A stretch of DNA of 64,000 nt from Bacillus sp. F19 (GCA_023823795.1 CP085710.1:2258001-2322000); one strand, 5' to 3'. Shown: positions 31,156 to 38,570, numbered from the stretch's first letter. Program-made: numbers and translations. The notes: generated by a model from the sequence alone, not told the origin.

Positions 31156-32505
31156 ATGACTAATAAAATATCATTTTCATTTATAGTTGCAGTTGGTTTT
31201 ATGCTATTCGCTTTATTCTTTGGCGCAGGAAATTTAATTTTCCCTGCAATGCTTGGTCAATCAGCGGGAACGAATGTGTGGTCAGCTAATGCCGGATTTG
31301 TCGTTACTGGAGTTGGCTTACCTTTGCTTGGTGTAATTGCATTAGGAATATCAGGAAAAAGTGATTTACAATCATTAGCAAGCCGTGTACATCCTATTTT
31401 CGGTATCATCTTTACTGTTGCTCTTTATTTATCAATAGGACCTTTGTTTGCAATCCCAAGAACAGGTACTGTTTCATTTGAAATCGGGGTGAAGCCTTTT
31501 ATATCTGAAGAATACAGTGTTATTGGTTTAATAATCTTTACCATTATCTTTTTTGGAATTACAGCCTTTTTTTCATTAAAGTCTTCTAAGATTGTTGATA
31601 TTGTTGGAAAATTCTTAACTCCACTTTTATTACTTTTTATTGCGATTCTTATCATAACAGCATTTTTTAATCCTATTGGGCAATTTCAAGCGCCTGCTGA
31701 AAACTATATGAATAATGCCTTCTTTAAAGGATTCCAAGAGGGATATCTTACAATGGATGCCCTTGCAGCCTTTGTTTTTGGAATTATTGTTATCAATGCG
31801 GTAAAAGAAAAGGGTGCCTCTACTAAGAAGGAAATTATGATCGCTGTTACCAAAGCAGGAGTAATTGCAGCGGCACTTCTAGGAATCATTTACACATCTC
31901 TTTCCTTTATTGGGGCTTCAAGTGTAGAAGGTCTTGGACTTTTAGATAATGGGGGAGCCGTTCTTTCAGGTGCATCAAATCATTACTTCGGTTCATTTGG
32001 CGGGATTCTGCTTAGCTTAATTGTTTTTGGAGCTTGTTTAACAACTAGTATTGGACTTATCACTTCTTGTTCTTCATATTTCTCTAAAGTGATGCCAAGT
32101 ATTTCTTACAATAAATTCGTCATTATTTTCTCTGTTTTTAGTGCTGGTTTAGCCAACTTCGGCTTAAATGAATTAATTGCTGTCTCTGTTCCAGTTTTAG
32201 TAGCCATTTATCCATTAGCTATCTGTTTAATGGCTTTAACATTTTTACATCCATTATTTAAGGGTAAAAAAGAGGTTTATCAAGGAAGTATGTTATTAAC
32301 TCTAATTGTAGCTATATTTGACGGATTAAACGCAGCGGGAATTACCATTGCTCCAATCAATGACCTATTAGCCACTGTCCTTCCATTGTATGAAGTAGGC
32401 TTAGGCTGGATCGTACCAGCTATTATCGGCGGGGTTTTAGGATATGTATTCGGGATGGTGATAAAAAGCAAATCCCCTTCTGCTCAAGTTGAGAAATATA
32501 TCTAA
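31156..32505 (+). CDS. brnQ: branched-chain amino acid transporter, BrnQ (LIVCS family)
   Basis: 449 residues, ATG 31156 behind AGGAGG. Twelve TM segments, opening with FSFIVAVGFMLFALFFGAGNLIFPAMLGQSAG, the diagnostic FGAGNLIFP motif of LIVCS carriers, and GPLFAIPRTGTVSFE. It imports Leu, Ile and Val with Na+ or H+. The 200-bp region upstream holds the GntR-type operator, and a strong terminator follows, so it is a single-gene transcript. The regulator beside it suggests control by an amino acid or its keto acid. Confidence 0.93.
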   Translation: MTNKISFSFIVAVGFMLFALFFGAGNLIFPAMLGQSAGTNVWSANAGFVVTGVGLPLLGVIALGISGKSDLQSLASRVHPIFGIIFTVALYLSIGPLFAIPRTGTVSFEIGVKPFISEEYSVIGLIIFTIIFFGITAFFSLKSSKIVDIVGKFLTPLLLLFIAILIITAFFNPIGQFQAPAENYMNNAFFKGFQEGYLTMDALAAFVFGIIVINAVKEKGASTKKEIMIAVTKAGVIAAALLGIIYTSLSFIGASSVEGLGLLDNGGAVLSGASNHYFGSFGGILLSLIVFGACLTTSIGLITSCSSYFSKVMPSISYNKFVIIFSVFSAGLANFGLNELIAVSVPVLVAIYPLAICLMALTFLHPLFKGKKEVYQGSMLLTLIVAIFDGLNAAGITIAPINDLLATVLPLYEVGLGWIVPAIIGGVLGYVFGMVIKSKSPSAQVEKYI

Positions 32506-32513
32506 ATTGTAAT

Positions 32514-32554
32514 AAAAAGGTCAGCCAGTTATATGAAACTGGCTGACCTTTTTT
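32514..32554 (+). terminator. intrinsic terminator of brnQ
   Basis: AAAAAGGTCAGCCAGTT pairs perfectly with AACTGGCTGACCTTTTT around ATATGA, followed by further T residues. Confidence 0.92.
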
Positions 32555-32666
32555 CGGTTTAGCTTTTGTTAAAAGGTATTGTTGTTTTGTGTTTTTACAG
32601 TAAAAGAGCGTTGATTAATGGCTTAAATTTAGTAATGATTGAACCAGTTAAAGAATAGAAAATATT

Positions 32667-32894
32667 GTGTTATATGCAGGAATTATGGTCGATATTATTG
32701 TGCCTGTTTTCGGACGAAAGTATTTAATTAAAGCCCCGAACAATATAGCTCATTTATTAGAACGTTTTGCATTATTTACATTTTTCCTTTTTGGAGTATC
32801 GGTCGTCAGCACCCTTTCTGTACAGGTGTGCAAAATAGCACTTAAAAATATGCGGAATAAATCTTCTAAAGTGGCAACAGCAGGTTATTTTTAG
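32667..32894 (+). pseudogene. fragment of an LtrA-like (low temperature requirement A) membrane protein
   Basis: A 75-codon frame reads LYAGIMVDIIVPVFGRKYLIK, then NNIAHLLERFALFTFFLFGVSVV, which matches the HLxERFGLF...LGES region of LtrA proteins. The full protein has about 380 residues, so only one loop and one or two TM segments remain. The tail is not family-like. Repeat R14 follows 78 bp downstream. Confidence 0.55.
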
Positions 32895-32956
32895 CAGTAT
32901 AAATGTCTGTTTATAAAATCTAATTTATGAACTTAAAAATAGATTGCTAAAAAAGT

Positions 32957-32995
32957 GCTTTGTTCAACAATCGGGCCAGATTGTGGAAGATCATT
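32957..32995 (+). repeat. cassette-boundary repeat R14 (centre GGGCCA at 32973)
   Basis: TTCAACAATC, centre GGGCCA (32973-32978), GATTGTGGAAGATC. ACAATC and GATTGT pair perfectly; this copy shows best that the element is an inverted repeat with the centre in the loop. Confidence 0.7.
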
Positions 32996-33212
32996 TTAAA
33001 AGAAAATTCGATATTTGTCGGTGAGATTTTGAAGGATTGTACTTAAGCTAAAGGACAGAATAGTTGAAGAAAGAAATCATTTATTTATATTTTGTCCATC
33101 AACTTTTCATTGTAATGTAATCCTTCTTTCTATCGTTTTATAAGATTAAAATGGAATTATTACATCAATTGGGTTCTAACTTCTCCAAAAGTAGCAAGAT
33201 AAGCGAATAAAA

Positions 33213-33250
33213 AAAGCAGTATCACCGCTATAAAAGTGTTGGTACTGCTA
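33213..33250 (-). terminator. terminator of the azoR operon (minus strand)
   Basis: On the minus strand AGCAGTACCAACAC pairs with GTGATACTGCT-type sequence (G-U pairs allowed) and is followed by TTTTTTTATT. It lies 26 bp beyond the azoR stop. Confidence 0.7.
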
Positions 33251-33275
33251 TATTGAGTGACAAGTTTTTTATTAA

Positions 33276-33902
33276 TTAGAACGTACTTGCTACTTTAACA
33301 GCTTTTTCAAGCCCTGCAGCAATAATTTCTTCTGCTTTATCTGGGAATTGATTGTGACCTTCAATCACTACTTTCTCTATATTTTTTACACCGAAGAAGC
33401 TCATCATACATGCTACATATTTAACAGCCATTTCTACTTCAGCTTTTGGTCCTTCAGAATATACACCGCCACTTGCGTTTAATAATACAATTTTCTTATC
33501 TCCAATCAGACCTACTGGACCTTCTGGCGTATATTTAAATGTTTTGCCCGCGCGGTTTAAATAATCAATATATGTGTGCAGTACAGCCGGAATTGTTAAG
33601 TTCCATAATGGGAATCCAAACACAACTTTATCAGCTGCAAGGAATTGTTCTAAATATTTATCAGCAACAGTTACTGCTTTTGCTTCTGCTGCTGTTAAAT
33701 CAAGTCCTCTACTAGCCTTAAATGTACCGTTAATCATATCTACTCCTACATATGGCAATTCTTCCTTGTATAAATCAAGTTCTACCACTGTATCATTTGG
33801 ATGTGATTCTTTATAGCTTGCTAAAAAAGCCTCATATAATTTCACACTCACCGCTTGGTTTGCGGGGCGATTGTTTGCTTTTACAAATAAAACTGTTGTC
33901 AT
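33276..33902 (-). CDS. azoR: FMN-dependent NADH-azoreductase
   Basis: 208 residues, ATG at 33902 with AGGAGG upstream. Flavodoxin-like fold. FGFPLWNLTIPAVLHTYIDYLNRAGKTFKYT is the FMN and dimer-interface signature of AzoR, and LNASGGVYS is the second flavin loop. It reduces azo compounds and quinones by two-electron transfer and commonly protects against thiol-reactive quinones. It lies 71 bp downstream of the DUF3238 gene on the same strand, and both are divergent from a MarR regulator, which matches the quinone/diamide-sensing MarR modules of Bacillus. Confidence 0.92.
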   Translation of the reverse strand: MTTVLFVKANNRPANQAVSVKLYEAFLASYKESHPNDTVVELDLYKEELPYVGVDMINGTFKASRGLDLTAAEAKAVTVADKYLEQFLAADKVVFGFPLWNLTIPAVLHTYIDYLNRAGKTFKYTPEGPVGLIGDKKIVLLNASGGVYSEGPKAEVEMAVKYVACMMSFFGVKNIEKVVIEGHNQFPDKAEEIIAAGLEKAVKVASTF

Positions 33903-33973
33903 TCTCTTTTCCTCCTGTTACTCACTCTTATGTTGTTATATATTTATTCACTAAAAAGGGAATCCTATTATCT

Positions 33974-34558
33974 TTACAATATCTTTTTAAAACTATATTC
34001 CATATCTCCACCTAGAGCTTCAGCTGTATCACCAGTTTCTCTGAAGTCATGTGTATGAATCTTTTCAAACGGACCAAAGTTTACTTGCTTATAAAATTCA
34101 AAACAAGGGAATCCGTCATGTGCACCTTGAATATCGATAGTACCATCTTTTTTGACATGTACAGTTAATAGATAATCAACGGGAGGTGCATATACATTTA
34201 ATGGGTTACTAGCACTAGCACTCATTTGAAATTTGACGTCATCTGACCTCCATACAACATCAGTGCACAAAATACCTTCCGTACTAGCTTTTCCTGTTTT
34301 TTTATTAACGGAACCATCAGGAGTTGTTATTCTTTCTGTTGTTATGCCAGTATTCGCATATGTGAAGATTTCTTTTTTATAAAAATCTACAACTACTTCT
34401 TGTTCAATTCTGGAACGCATAGCGTTTACAGCATATGGTGTAAATTCACGTGAGTCACCTTCGAATTGAATCACGTTTCCTGTTTGAGTATCCTTCTTAG
34501 GTTCAGTCCAAGACATTGGAATAAATACACTTGCTCTAACTTTAACGATATTAGTCAT
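33974..34558 (-). CDS. DUF3238-type protein
   Basis: 194 residues, ATG at 34558 with GGAGGG upstream. VKVRASVFIPMSW, FEGDSREFTPYAV and a C-terminal GPFEKIHTHDFRETG block match DUF3238 as I remember it, a family of unknown function common in Bacillus. No signal peptide is visible. It is the first gene behind the MarR-controlled divergent promoter and is followed by azoR, so it may belong to the same stress response. Confidence 0.7.
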   Translation of the reverse strand: MTNIVKVRASVFIPMSWTEPKKDTQTGNVIQFEGDSREFTPYAVNAMRSRIEQEVVVDFYKKEIFTYANTGITTERITTPDGSVNKKTGKASTEGILCTDVVWRSDDVKFQMSASASNPLNVYAPPVDYLLTVHVKKDGTIDIQGAHDGFPCFEFYKQVNFGPFEKIHTHDFRETGDTAEALGGDMEYSFKKIL

Positions 34559-34622
34559 GAGAACCCTCCATAATGTATTAATTTTGTTTCGGTGAATCCA
34601 ATTTCTTTTATAATTGAACTGT

Positions 34623-34692
34623 GGTCAACTTGATTGACTACATTGTGTATAGTACAATGGTCTTCAAATAAAGTCAACCTAATTGACTTTAT
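34623..34692. promoter_or_regulatory. overlapping divergent promoters with two MarR-type operators
   Basis: Minus-strand promoter: TTGACT (complement of 34672-34677), 17-bp spacer, TACTAT (complement of 34649-34654). Plus-strand promoter: TTGATT (34630-34635), 17-bp spacer, TACAAT (34653-34658). Two palindromes built from GTCAA/TTGAC lie on them: 34625-34638 (GTCAACTTGATTGAC type) and 34671-34690 (AAGTCAA...TTGACTT). One bound dimer at each site would shut both directions. Confidence 0.8.
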
Positions 34693-34709
34693 TTAAGGAG
34701 GTTTTATGT

Positions 34710-35183
34710 ATGAATCATGAAGTATTTAGTGAATTGGATCTTACATCACTTTTATCATTATCCTTTAGTACATCAATTAATGAATTACATGACAGATTGA
34801 GTGAATTGGGATTTGGAGATATTAGACCTGCACATGGTTTTATGTTTAAATGCATTACTCCCAATGGAGCAACAGGTATAGAACTAGCCGAATATTTAGG
34901 AATTACAAAGCAAGCTGTGAGTAAAATGGTGGATTATCTTGAGAAAAGTGGCTATGTAATGCGCAAAGCTCATCCCACTGATAAGAGAGGGAAAATTATT
35001 GTTTTGACCGAACGAGGTTGGTTAGTAGTGAAAGCAAAAGAGAAGATACTAACTGAGATTGAGCAACGTTGGATTGAAAACATAGGTGCTGAACGCCTGC
35101 AAATGCTCAAAGAAGATTTAACAAAATTAGTTTATGAAGAAAATGAAGATAAACTATCATCGAGGTTAAGACCTGTCTGGTAA
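34710..35183 (+). CDS. MarR-family regulator
   Basis: 157 residues. ATG at 34710 is preferred because AAGGAGG lies 8 bases upstream; an in-frame TTG at 34683 is inside the operator. The winged helix is TGIELAEYLGITKQAVSKMVDYLEKSGYVMRKAHPTDKRGKIIVLTERG, with the D-x-R-G wing. One cysteine is visible in FMFKCITPNG, which could serve redox sensing. It is divergent from DUF3238-azoR with operator palindromes over both promoters, and is therefore most likely their repressor and self-regulated. Confidence 0.9.
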   Translation: MNHEVFSELDLTSLLSLSFSTSINELHDRLSELGFGDIRPAHGFMFKCITPNGATGIELAEYLGITKQAVSKMVDYLEKSGYVMRKAHPTDKRGKIIVLTERGWLVVKAKEKILTEIEQRWIENIGAERLQMLKEDLTKLVYEENEDKLSSRLRPVW

Positions 35184-35217
35184 TTATAGAATTTATAAAG
35201 GGAACTTTTAATCGTGC

Positions 35218-35252
35218 TTAAATTCGTACTAACAGTACAGCATTCCTGTAAT
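35218..35252 (+). repeat. possible repeat R15a (variant centre near 35227)
   Basis: TTCGTACTAAC, then AGTACAGC, then ATTCCTGTAATGA. The right arm is the same as that of R3 (19666), and CTAAC before the centre also occurs at R6. A diverged copy. Confidence 0.4.
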
Positions 35253-35274
35253 GATATAAATTAGCAGCAAGGTT

Positions 35275-35312
35275 TGTGAAGGATTGTACGGGAGCGTTAG
35301 TTCAAGAAAAAC
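35275..35312 (+). repeat. possible repeat R15b (centre GGGAGC at 35290)
   Basis: Left arm GAAGGATTGTAC, centre GGGAGC, right arm GTTAGTTCAAGAAA. The left arm GAAGGATTGTAC recurs near 33032. A diverged copy; with R16 it encloses 67 bp without a gene. Confidence 0.45.
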
Positions 35313-35341
35313 AAGCTAAATTGCATTTGTGTTTCTATTTT

Positions 35342-35373
35342 CGTTGTTCCATTAAAGGGCGCCTTTCTTGAAT
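35342..35373 (+). repeat. cassette-boundary repeat R16 (centre GGGCGC at 35357)
   Basis: Left arm GTTGTTCCATTAAA, centre GGGCGC (35357-35362), right arm CTTTCTTGAAT, then interrupted by an IS3-type element at 35374. Centre and right arm equal those of R1, the left arm does not. This is the left boundary of copy 2 of the ABM unit. Confidence 0.75.
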
Positions 35374-35458
35374 TGGAGAGACCCAGTTAAGTGAGACAAG
35401 GAAAAAGCACCCCCTGAAACGTATTAGTAAACTAAACGATTTTGGAGGTGTTTTTCTT

Positions 35459-35782
35459 ATGGGGAAAATAGTTCATTACCCTGAAGAAATAAAGTGGGAA
35501 GCAGTTCAATTAAGACAAAAAGGATTAACTTATAAAATCATTCAAGAAAAGTTAAATATAAAAAATAAAAGACAAATTCAAAACTGGATGAAATGGTATG
35601 AAAATGGAGAAACTTATCGGTTTTCTCAAGGGGTGGGAAAACAATATTCCTATGGTAAAGGAATGGAAGAATTAAGTGAAGTGGAGCAGTTAAAAAAGAG
35701 AAATAAACAATTAAGTATCCAAGTAGAAATTCTAAAAAAGTACCAAGAAATCGAAAGGAGTTGGTACCAAAAGTTATTCTAG
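35459..35782 (+). CDS. IS3-type transposase OrfA
   Basis: 107 residues, ATG 35459 with TTGGAGG upstream. Helix-turn-helix EIKWEAVQLRQKGLTYKIIQEKLNIKNKRQIQNWMKWYE and a C-terminal coiled coil (EVEQLKKRNKQLSIQVEILKKY). It binds the element ends. OrfB overlaps its end by 22 bp. Because OrfB is deleted, OrfA alone may at most act as a repressor. Confidence 0.8.
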   Translation: MGKIVHYPEEIKWEAVQLRQKGLTYKIIQEKLNIKNKRQIQNWMKWYENGETYRFSQGVGKQYSYGKGMEELSEVEQLKKRNKQLSIQVEILKKYQEIERSWYQKLF

Positions 35783-36115
35783 AACTCGTAAAAATTTTGA
35801 AATATCCCATTCAATTAATATGTGAATGTATGGGAGTTGCTAGGTCTAGCTACTATCGTTGGTTAAAGAAAGGTATTAAGTTAATAACGAAGTTGGAAAA
35901 CAAGATAAAAGAAATTTGTATCAAACATAAGTATCTCATTGGTCACCGAACAGTGAAAGCTTGGCTTTTAAGAGAATACTCAGCCACGAGAGGATCTTAC
36001 AAACCCTATTGTAGTGGAAAAAGTAAGAAAATTCATCTATTATTACAATACAATACGACTTCAGGCAAAATTAAACTACCTGTCCCCGATAGAATTTCGG
36101 GAACAGGCAGCATAG
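35761..36115 (+). pseudogene. IS3-type transposase OrfB with internal deletion
   Basis: The N-terminal part (VILELVKILKYPIQLICECMG, ARSSYYRWLKKG, GHRTVKAWLLREY) is in one frame to about 35975. The C-terminal end, NPIVVEKVRKFIYYYNTIRL and LNYLSPIEFREQAA, follows in another frame and stops at 36113-36115. The rve core with its DDE residues is absent. Confidence 0.8.
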
Positions 36116-36250
36116 GTGTTTTTTTCATGTCTCATTTCTGTGGGCCAGTTCAAATAGAGAAGGGCTCTTTTTGAAGGGATTATTAATCATAAAAAGAAGA
36201 TATAGAGTGAAAATATTCATTCTATAATTGGACACAGAGGGGGAGCTTTG

Positions 36251-36547
36251 ATGATATTAGAAGCTGTTATGCTTCAAGTTAAAAAAGGTATGGAACAGGA
36301 ATATGAAGAAGCTTTTCGTAAGGCATCTAAAATTATTTCAGCAATGAAGGGCTATATATCCCACGAACTACAGCGTTGTATGAAAGCTGAGGGGAAATAT
36401 TTGTTATTAGTAAGGTGGGAAACTTTAGAAGATCATACAGTTGGATTTAGACAATCAGACGAATATCAAGAATGGAAAAATCAACTCCATCATTTTTATG
36501 AACCATTCCCGACAGTTGAACACTTTCAAAAAGTTGATCTTTCGTAA
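36251..36547 (+). CDS. ABM-domain protein, copy 2
   Basis: Identical in sequence to 19262-19558, with the same RBS context (here GGGGGAG because of the single A/G difference). As in copy 1, it encodes a 98-residue dimeric ABM barrel of unknown activity. It is the only gene of its repeat-bounded unit. Perfect conservation of the coding part implies a recent duplication or ongoing gene conversion. Confidence 0.85.
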   Translation: MILEAVMLQVKKGMEQEYEEAFRKASKIISAMKGYISHELQRCMKAEGKYLLLVRWETLEDHTVGFRQSDEYQEWKNQLHHFYEPFPTVEHFQKVDLS

Positions 36548-36581
36548 AAGTTTTACTTTACAAACGGTTGGCGTAAGGTGA

Positions 36582-36620
36582 GCATCTTCAACAAACGGGG
36601 GCGATTGCTGAACAATGAGC
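36582..36620 (+). repeat. cassette-boundary repeat R17 (centre GGGGGC at 36597)
   Basis: Left arm GCATCTTCAACAAAC (equal to R2), centre GGGGGC, right arm GATTGCTGAACAATG, followed by AGCAGTC. TTCAACAAAC/GATTGCTGAA can pair at 8 of 10 positions. Right boundary of copy 2 of the ABM unit. Confidence 0.75.
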
Positions 36621-36663
36621 AGTCTCTACTAGGCGTATCCGAATAGTTCTATAAATAATTAAG

Positions 36664-36703
36664 AAACCCTGCTAATCTTCTGATGTGAAGGTAGCTGGGT
36701 TTT
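36664..36703. terminator. hairpin, probable terminator
   Basis: AAACCC(T)GCTA pairs with TAGC(T)GGGTTT around ATCTTCTGATGTGAAGG, followed by TTTT. It may terminate transcription from the array. Confidence 0.6.
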
Positions 36704-36719
36704 TAAAGTTGGATGTGCA

Positions 36720-37451
36720 AAATAACACTTAAACGTAAATTGAATGTGTACTATCATCGAGGCAAGATACCAAAACCGGATTTGGAACTGGGAGGAACGG
36801 TCTATTGGAGCAGGGCATCGGTTGAGACATTTTGTGTACAAGAAAAAAGCCGTTTGAAAACGGATTAAACGGTAAGGGGAAGGGTCTTGTCTTAAGGGAA
36901 TGGCTATATCTGAATCCTAGAAAGATCGTGGCAAAGGGTATGTATTATCATGTTCTTGTTGATGTGCGTTTTTAACCAGGAGTCTAGGGTACCTGTTCTA
37001 TTTACTGCACAAATAAAAAGGTAAAGAACGTAAGCAAAGGATATAAAACTAAGTTCATTAAAGCCATGGTACTTTTGGGGAGACCTAAAGGGACTGCTCA
37101 TCGATTGTAAGGCTGCAAAAAACGCATCCTAACATTCTCTGGCATCGCGCTTCACTCTTAAATTCAAGCGAACAACATTCTGTAAGAATGATAGCCATCA
37201 TTCAACATTCTGTTTGTTCCACTTTGATAATGGAGAGAAGTAACTTTCATCATAATTTGTCAATTGTATCCAGGTGGTAACCAGAATGCATTTTTTCTGG
37301 AATAATACGTTCTCTTTTCTTCAATTTAAAAATCTACTTAAGGAATCATGAAGGTTTGAATGATTCTCATATTAATATTTACTAGATTTAATTAACTAAT
37401 AAGTCGAAAGAACCATGATCATCTCCTTATTTTTCTTTACTATTTCTAATC
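36720..37451. other. stretch without an intact gene
   Basis: About 730 bp. A + frame at 36752-36868 reads YYHRGKIPKPDLELGGTVYW and SRASVETF, faintly like a small AlpA/excisionase-type HTH protein, but has no start signal. Near 36715 GTGCAAAATAACACTTAAA resembles sequence at 32828 (GTGCAAAATAGCACTTAAA), perhaps another short repeat. The remainder shows nothing I can name. Confidence 0.4.
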
Positions 37452-37550
37452 TTATGGAATTCCACAATCGTGTCCTTTTTTCAAGCACTAGAACTCGGTG
37501 TGAGCACACTTGAACTCAACGTGCAAATCATCGAGGACCATCAATCATGA
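37452..37550 (+). pseudogene. N-terminal fragment of a glycerophosphodiester phosphodiesterase
   Basis: Frame 37452-37550 reads NSTIVSFFQALELGVSTLELNVQI, matching the start of GDPD enzymes (ENTxxAFxxALExGVDxLELDVQ). It then stops at TGA. No catalytic C-terminal part follows, and a strong terminator is next, so most of the gene has been deleted. Confidence 0.6.
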
Positions 37551-37562
37551 ACATCCAGTTCA

Positions 37563-37602
37563 CACCTGAAATCCATAAAACGGAATTTCAGGTGTTTTTT
37601 TA
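37563..37602 (+). terminator. intrinsic terminator
   Basis: CACCTGAAAT (37563-37572) pairs with ATTTCAGGTG (37585-37594), followed by TTTTTTTATTTTTTT. Probably the original terminator of the decayed GDPD gene. Confidence 0.85.
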
Positions 37603-37722
37603 TTTTTTTCACGAGCAATGAATCGTTGATGAGGAGATAAGAAGAATTTTATAGCAATCTCATTTAAGCACAGGCCTCAAATAGTTTTCAATTGGACTTA
37701 ATATAAGATTTTATATAATCCA

Positions 37723-37754
37723 TCTAGACAAATTAAAAATAGTCTAGACAAATT
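37723..37754 (+). promoter_or_regulatory. two TCTAGAC boxes, probable GntR operator
   Basis: TCTAGACAAATT occurs twice, at 37723-37734 and 37743-37754, exactly 20 bp (two helical turns) apart. GTCTAGAC-type palindromes are typical targets of HutC-type GntR regulators. The regulator gene starts 88 bp downstream, so autoregulation of the whole sugar operon is likely. Confidence 0.65.
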
Positions 37755-37841
37755 TACGAATCTTTTAGAAAATCAACCACGTTTATTAATACGCCCTTTA
37801 TAAAGCGTTTATATAATTATTTTTGAAAGGAAGGTGAGGGA

Positions 37842-38549
37842 TTGAGAAATGTTAAGTATTTAGACATTAGCGAGCAAATTGAAAAGATGTATGTAGATCA
37901 AGCCCATGAAAAAAAATTGCCAAAAGAAATGGAGCTCGCAAACCAATTTAATGTTAGTCGAGAAACAATTCGAAAAGCATTAAACCAACTTATAACGAGT
38001 GGAAAATTATATAGTATTCAAGGATCTGGATACTATGTAAAGAAAGATGGTATTTCCATTGTAAATCCATTAAATAAATTAAGTAGTGTCACTGAAATGA
38101 TTCAAAATGCATGCCTTGTTGAGGGGGATATGGATACCAAAATTTATCTTGGTCATCCAACGGAAATGGAAAGGGAACAACTTGATTTAAATGAAGGCGA
38201 TGAAGTGTATTTCATTGAAAGGATTCGAACGGCAAAAGGAGAGCCTGTTGTGTATTCGAAAAACTTACTTCCTTTCAAGTTAGTAGGGGAAAGCTTCCAA
38301 GAGTATTATCATCAAGGGTCATTATCACGTTTCCTAGAAGTATTTTATAAGATTGAAATTACAGAAGCGTTAGCTGAGGTACAAGCGATTTCTTCTGGAG
38401 AATTTTTGCCTGAGGTTTTTGTTGAAATGGATATTCATGTACTAAAATTTACCCAGTTACACAGAACGATTAAAGGAGAGCCGGTTTTGCTTTCCTATGA
38501 TTACATGAGAAATGATACAATACGTTTTTTTATTCAACGACAAAAATAA
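37842..38549 (+). CDS. GntR-family regulator, HutC type with UTRA domain
   Basis: 235 residues from a TTG at 37842 behind AAGGAAGGTGAGG. Winged helix LPKEMELANQFNVSRETIRKALNQLITSGKLYSIQGSGYYV, then a UTRA effector domain (DEVYFIERIRTAKGEPVVYSKNLLPFKL, FTQLHRTIKGEPVLLSYDYMRNDTIRFF). UTRA regulators bind sugar phosphates or similar small molecules. It is the first gene of an apparent seven-gene operon and the TCTAGAC boxes upstream are the probable operator. Ligand unknown, but a phosphorylated product of the imported sugar is plausible. Confidence 0.9.
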   Translation: MRNVKYLDISEQIEKMYVDQAHEKKLPKEMELANQFNVSRETIRKALNQLITSGKLYSIQGSGYYVKKDGISIVNPLNKLSSVTEMIQNACLVEGDMDTKIYLGHPTEMEREQLDLNEGDEVYFIERIRTAKGEPVVYSKNLLPFKLVGESFQEYYHQGSLSRFLEVFYKIEITEALAEVQAISSGEFLPEVFVEMDIHVLKFTQLHRTIKGEPVLLSYDYMRNDTIRFFIQRQK

Positions 38550-38570
38550 ACTCAATGATGAGGTGCACAA

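Larger units (their letters stand above)
35374..36152 (+). mobile_element. IS3-type element with internal deletion
   Basis: Terminal sequences TGGAGAGACCCAG...TGAGACA (left) and, reversed, TGAACTGGCCCACAG...TGAGACA (right) are imperfect inverted repeats with TG/CA ends, and AAT flanks both sides. OrfA is intact. OrfB has lost its middle, including most of the catalytic core, so the element cannot move by itself. Confidence 0.82.
35357..36599 (+). repeat. duplicated ABM unit, copy 2, interrupted by an IS3-type element
   Basis: Bases 35357-35373 and 36153-36599 together match 19150-19610. The IS3-type element 35374-36152 sits between them, flanked by a 3-bp repeat AAT. Removing it and one AAT restores the copy 1 sequence exactly at the junction (CTTGAATAGAG). 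So the insertion happened after, or independently of, the duplication, and the repeat-bounded unit is older. Confidence 0.88.

Noticed and set aside
19134-36620. A classical integron
   Set aside because: No tyrosine integrase gene is present and the repeat lacks the R/L box structure of attC. Only the array logic is similar.
19134-36620. A CRISPR array
   Set aside because: Repeats are spaced irregularly from 45 to several hundred bp, genes lie between them and there are no cas genes.
37456-37485. CCACAATCGTGTCCTTTTTTCAAG as a further copy of the array repeat
   Set aside because: In frame it encodes the start of a glycerophosphodiester phosphodiesterase remnant (STIVSFFQALELGV), so the similarity is explained by coding sequence.
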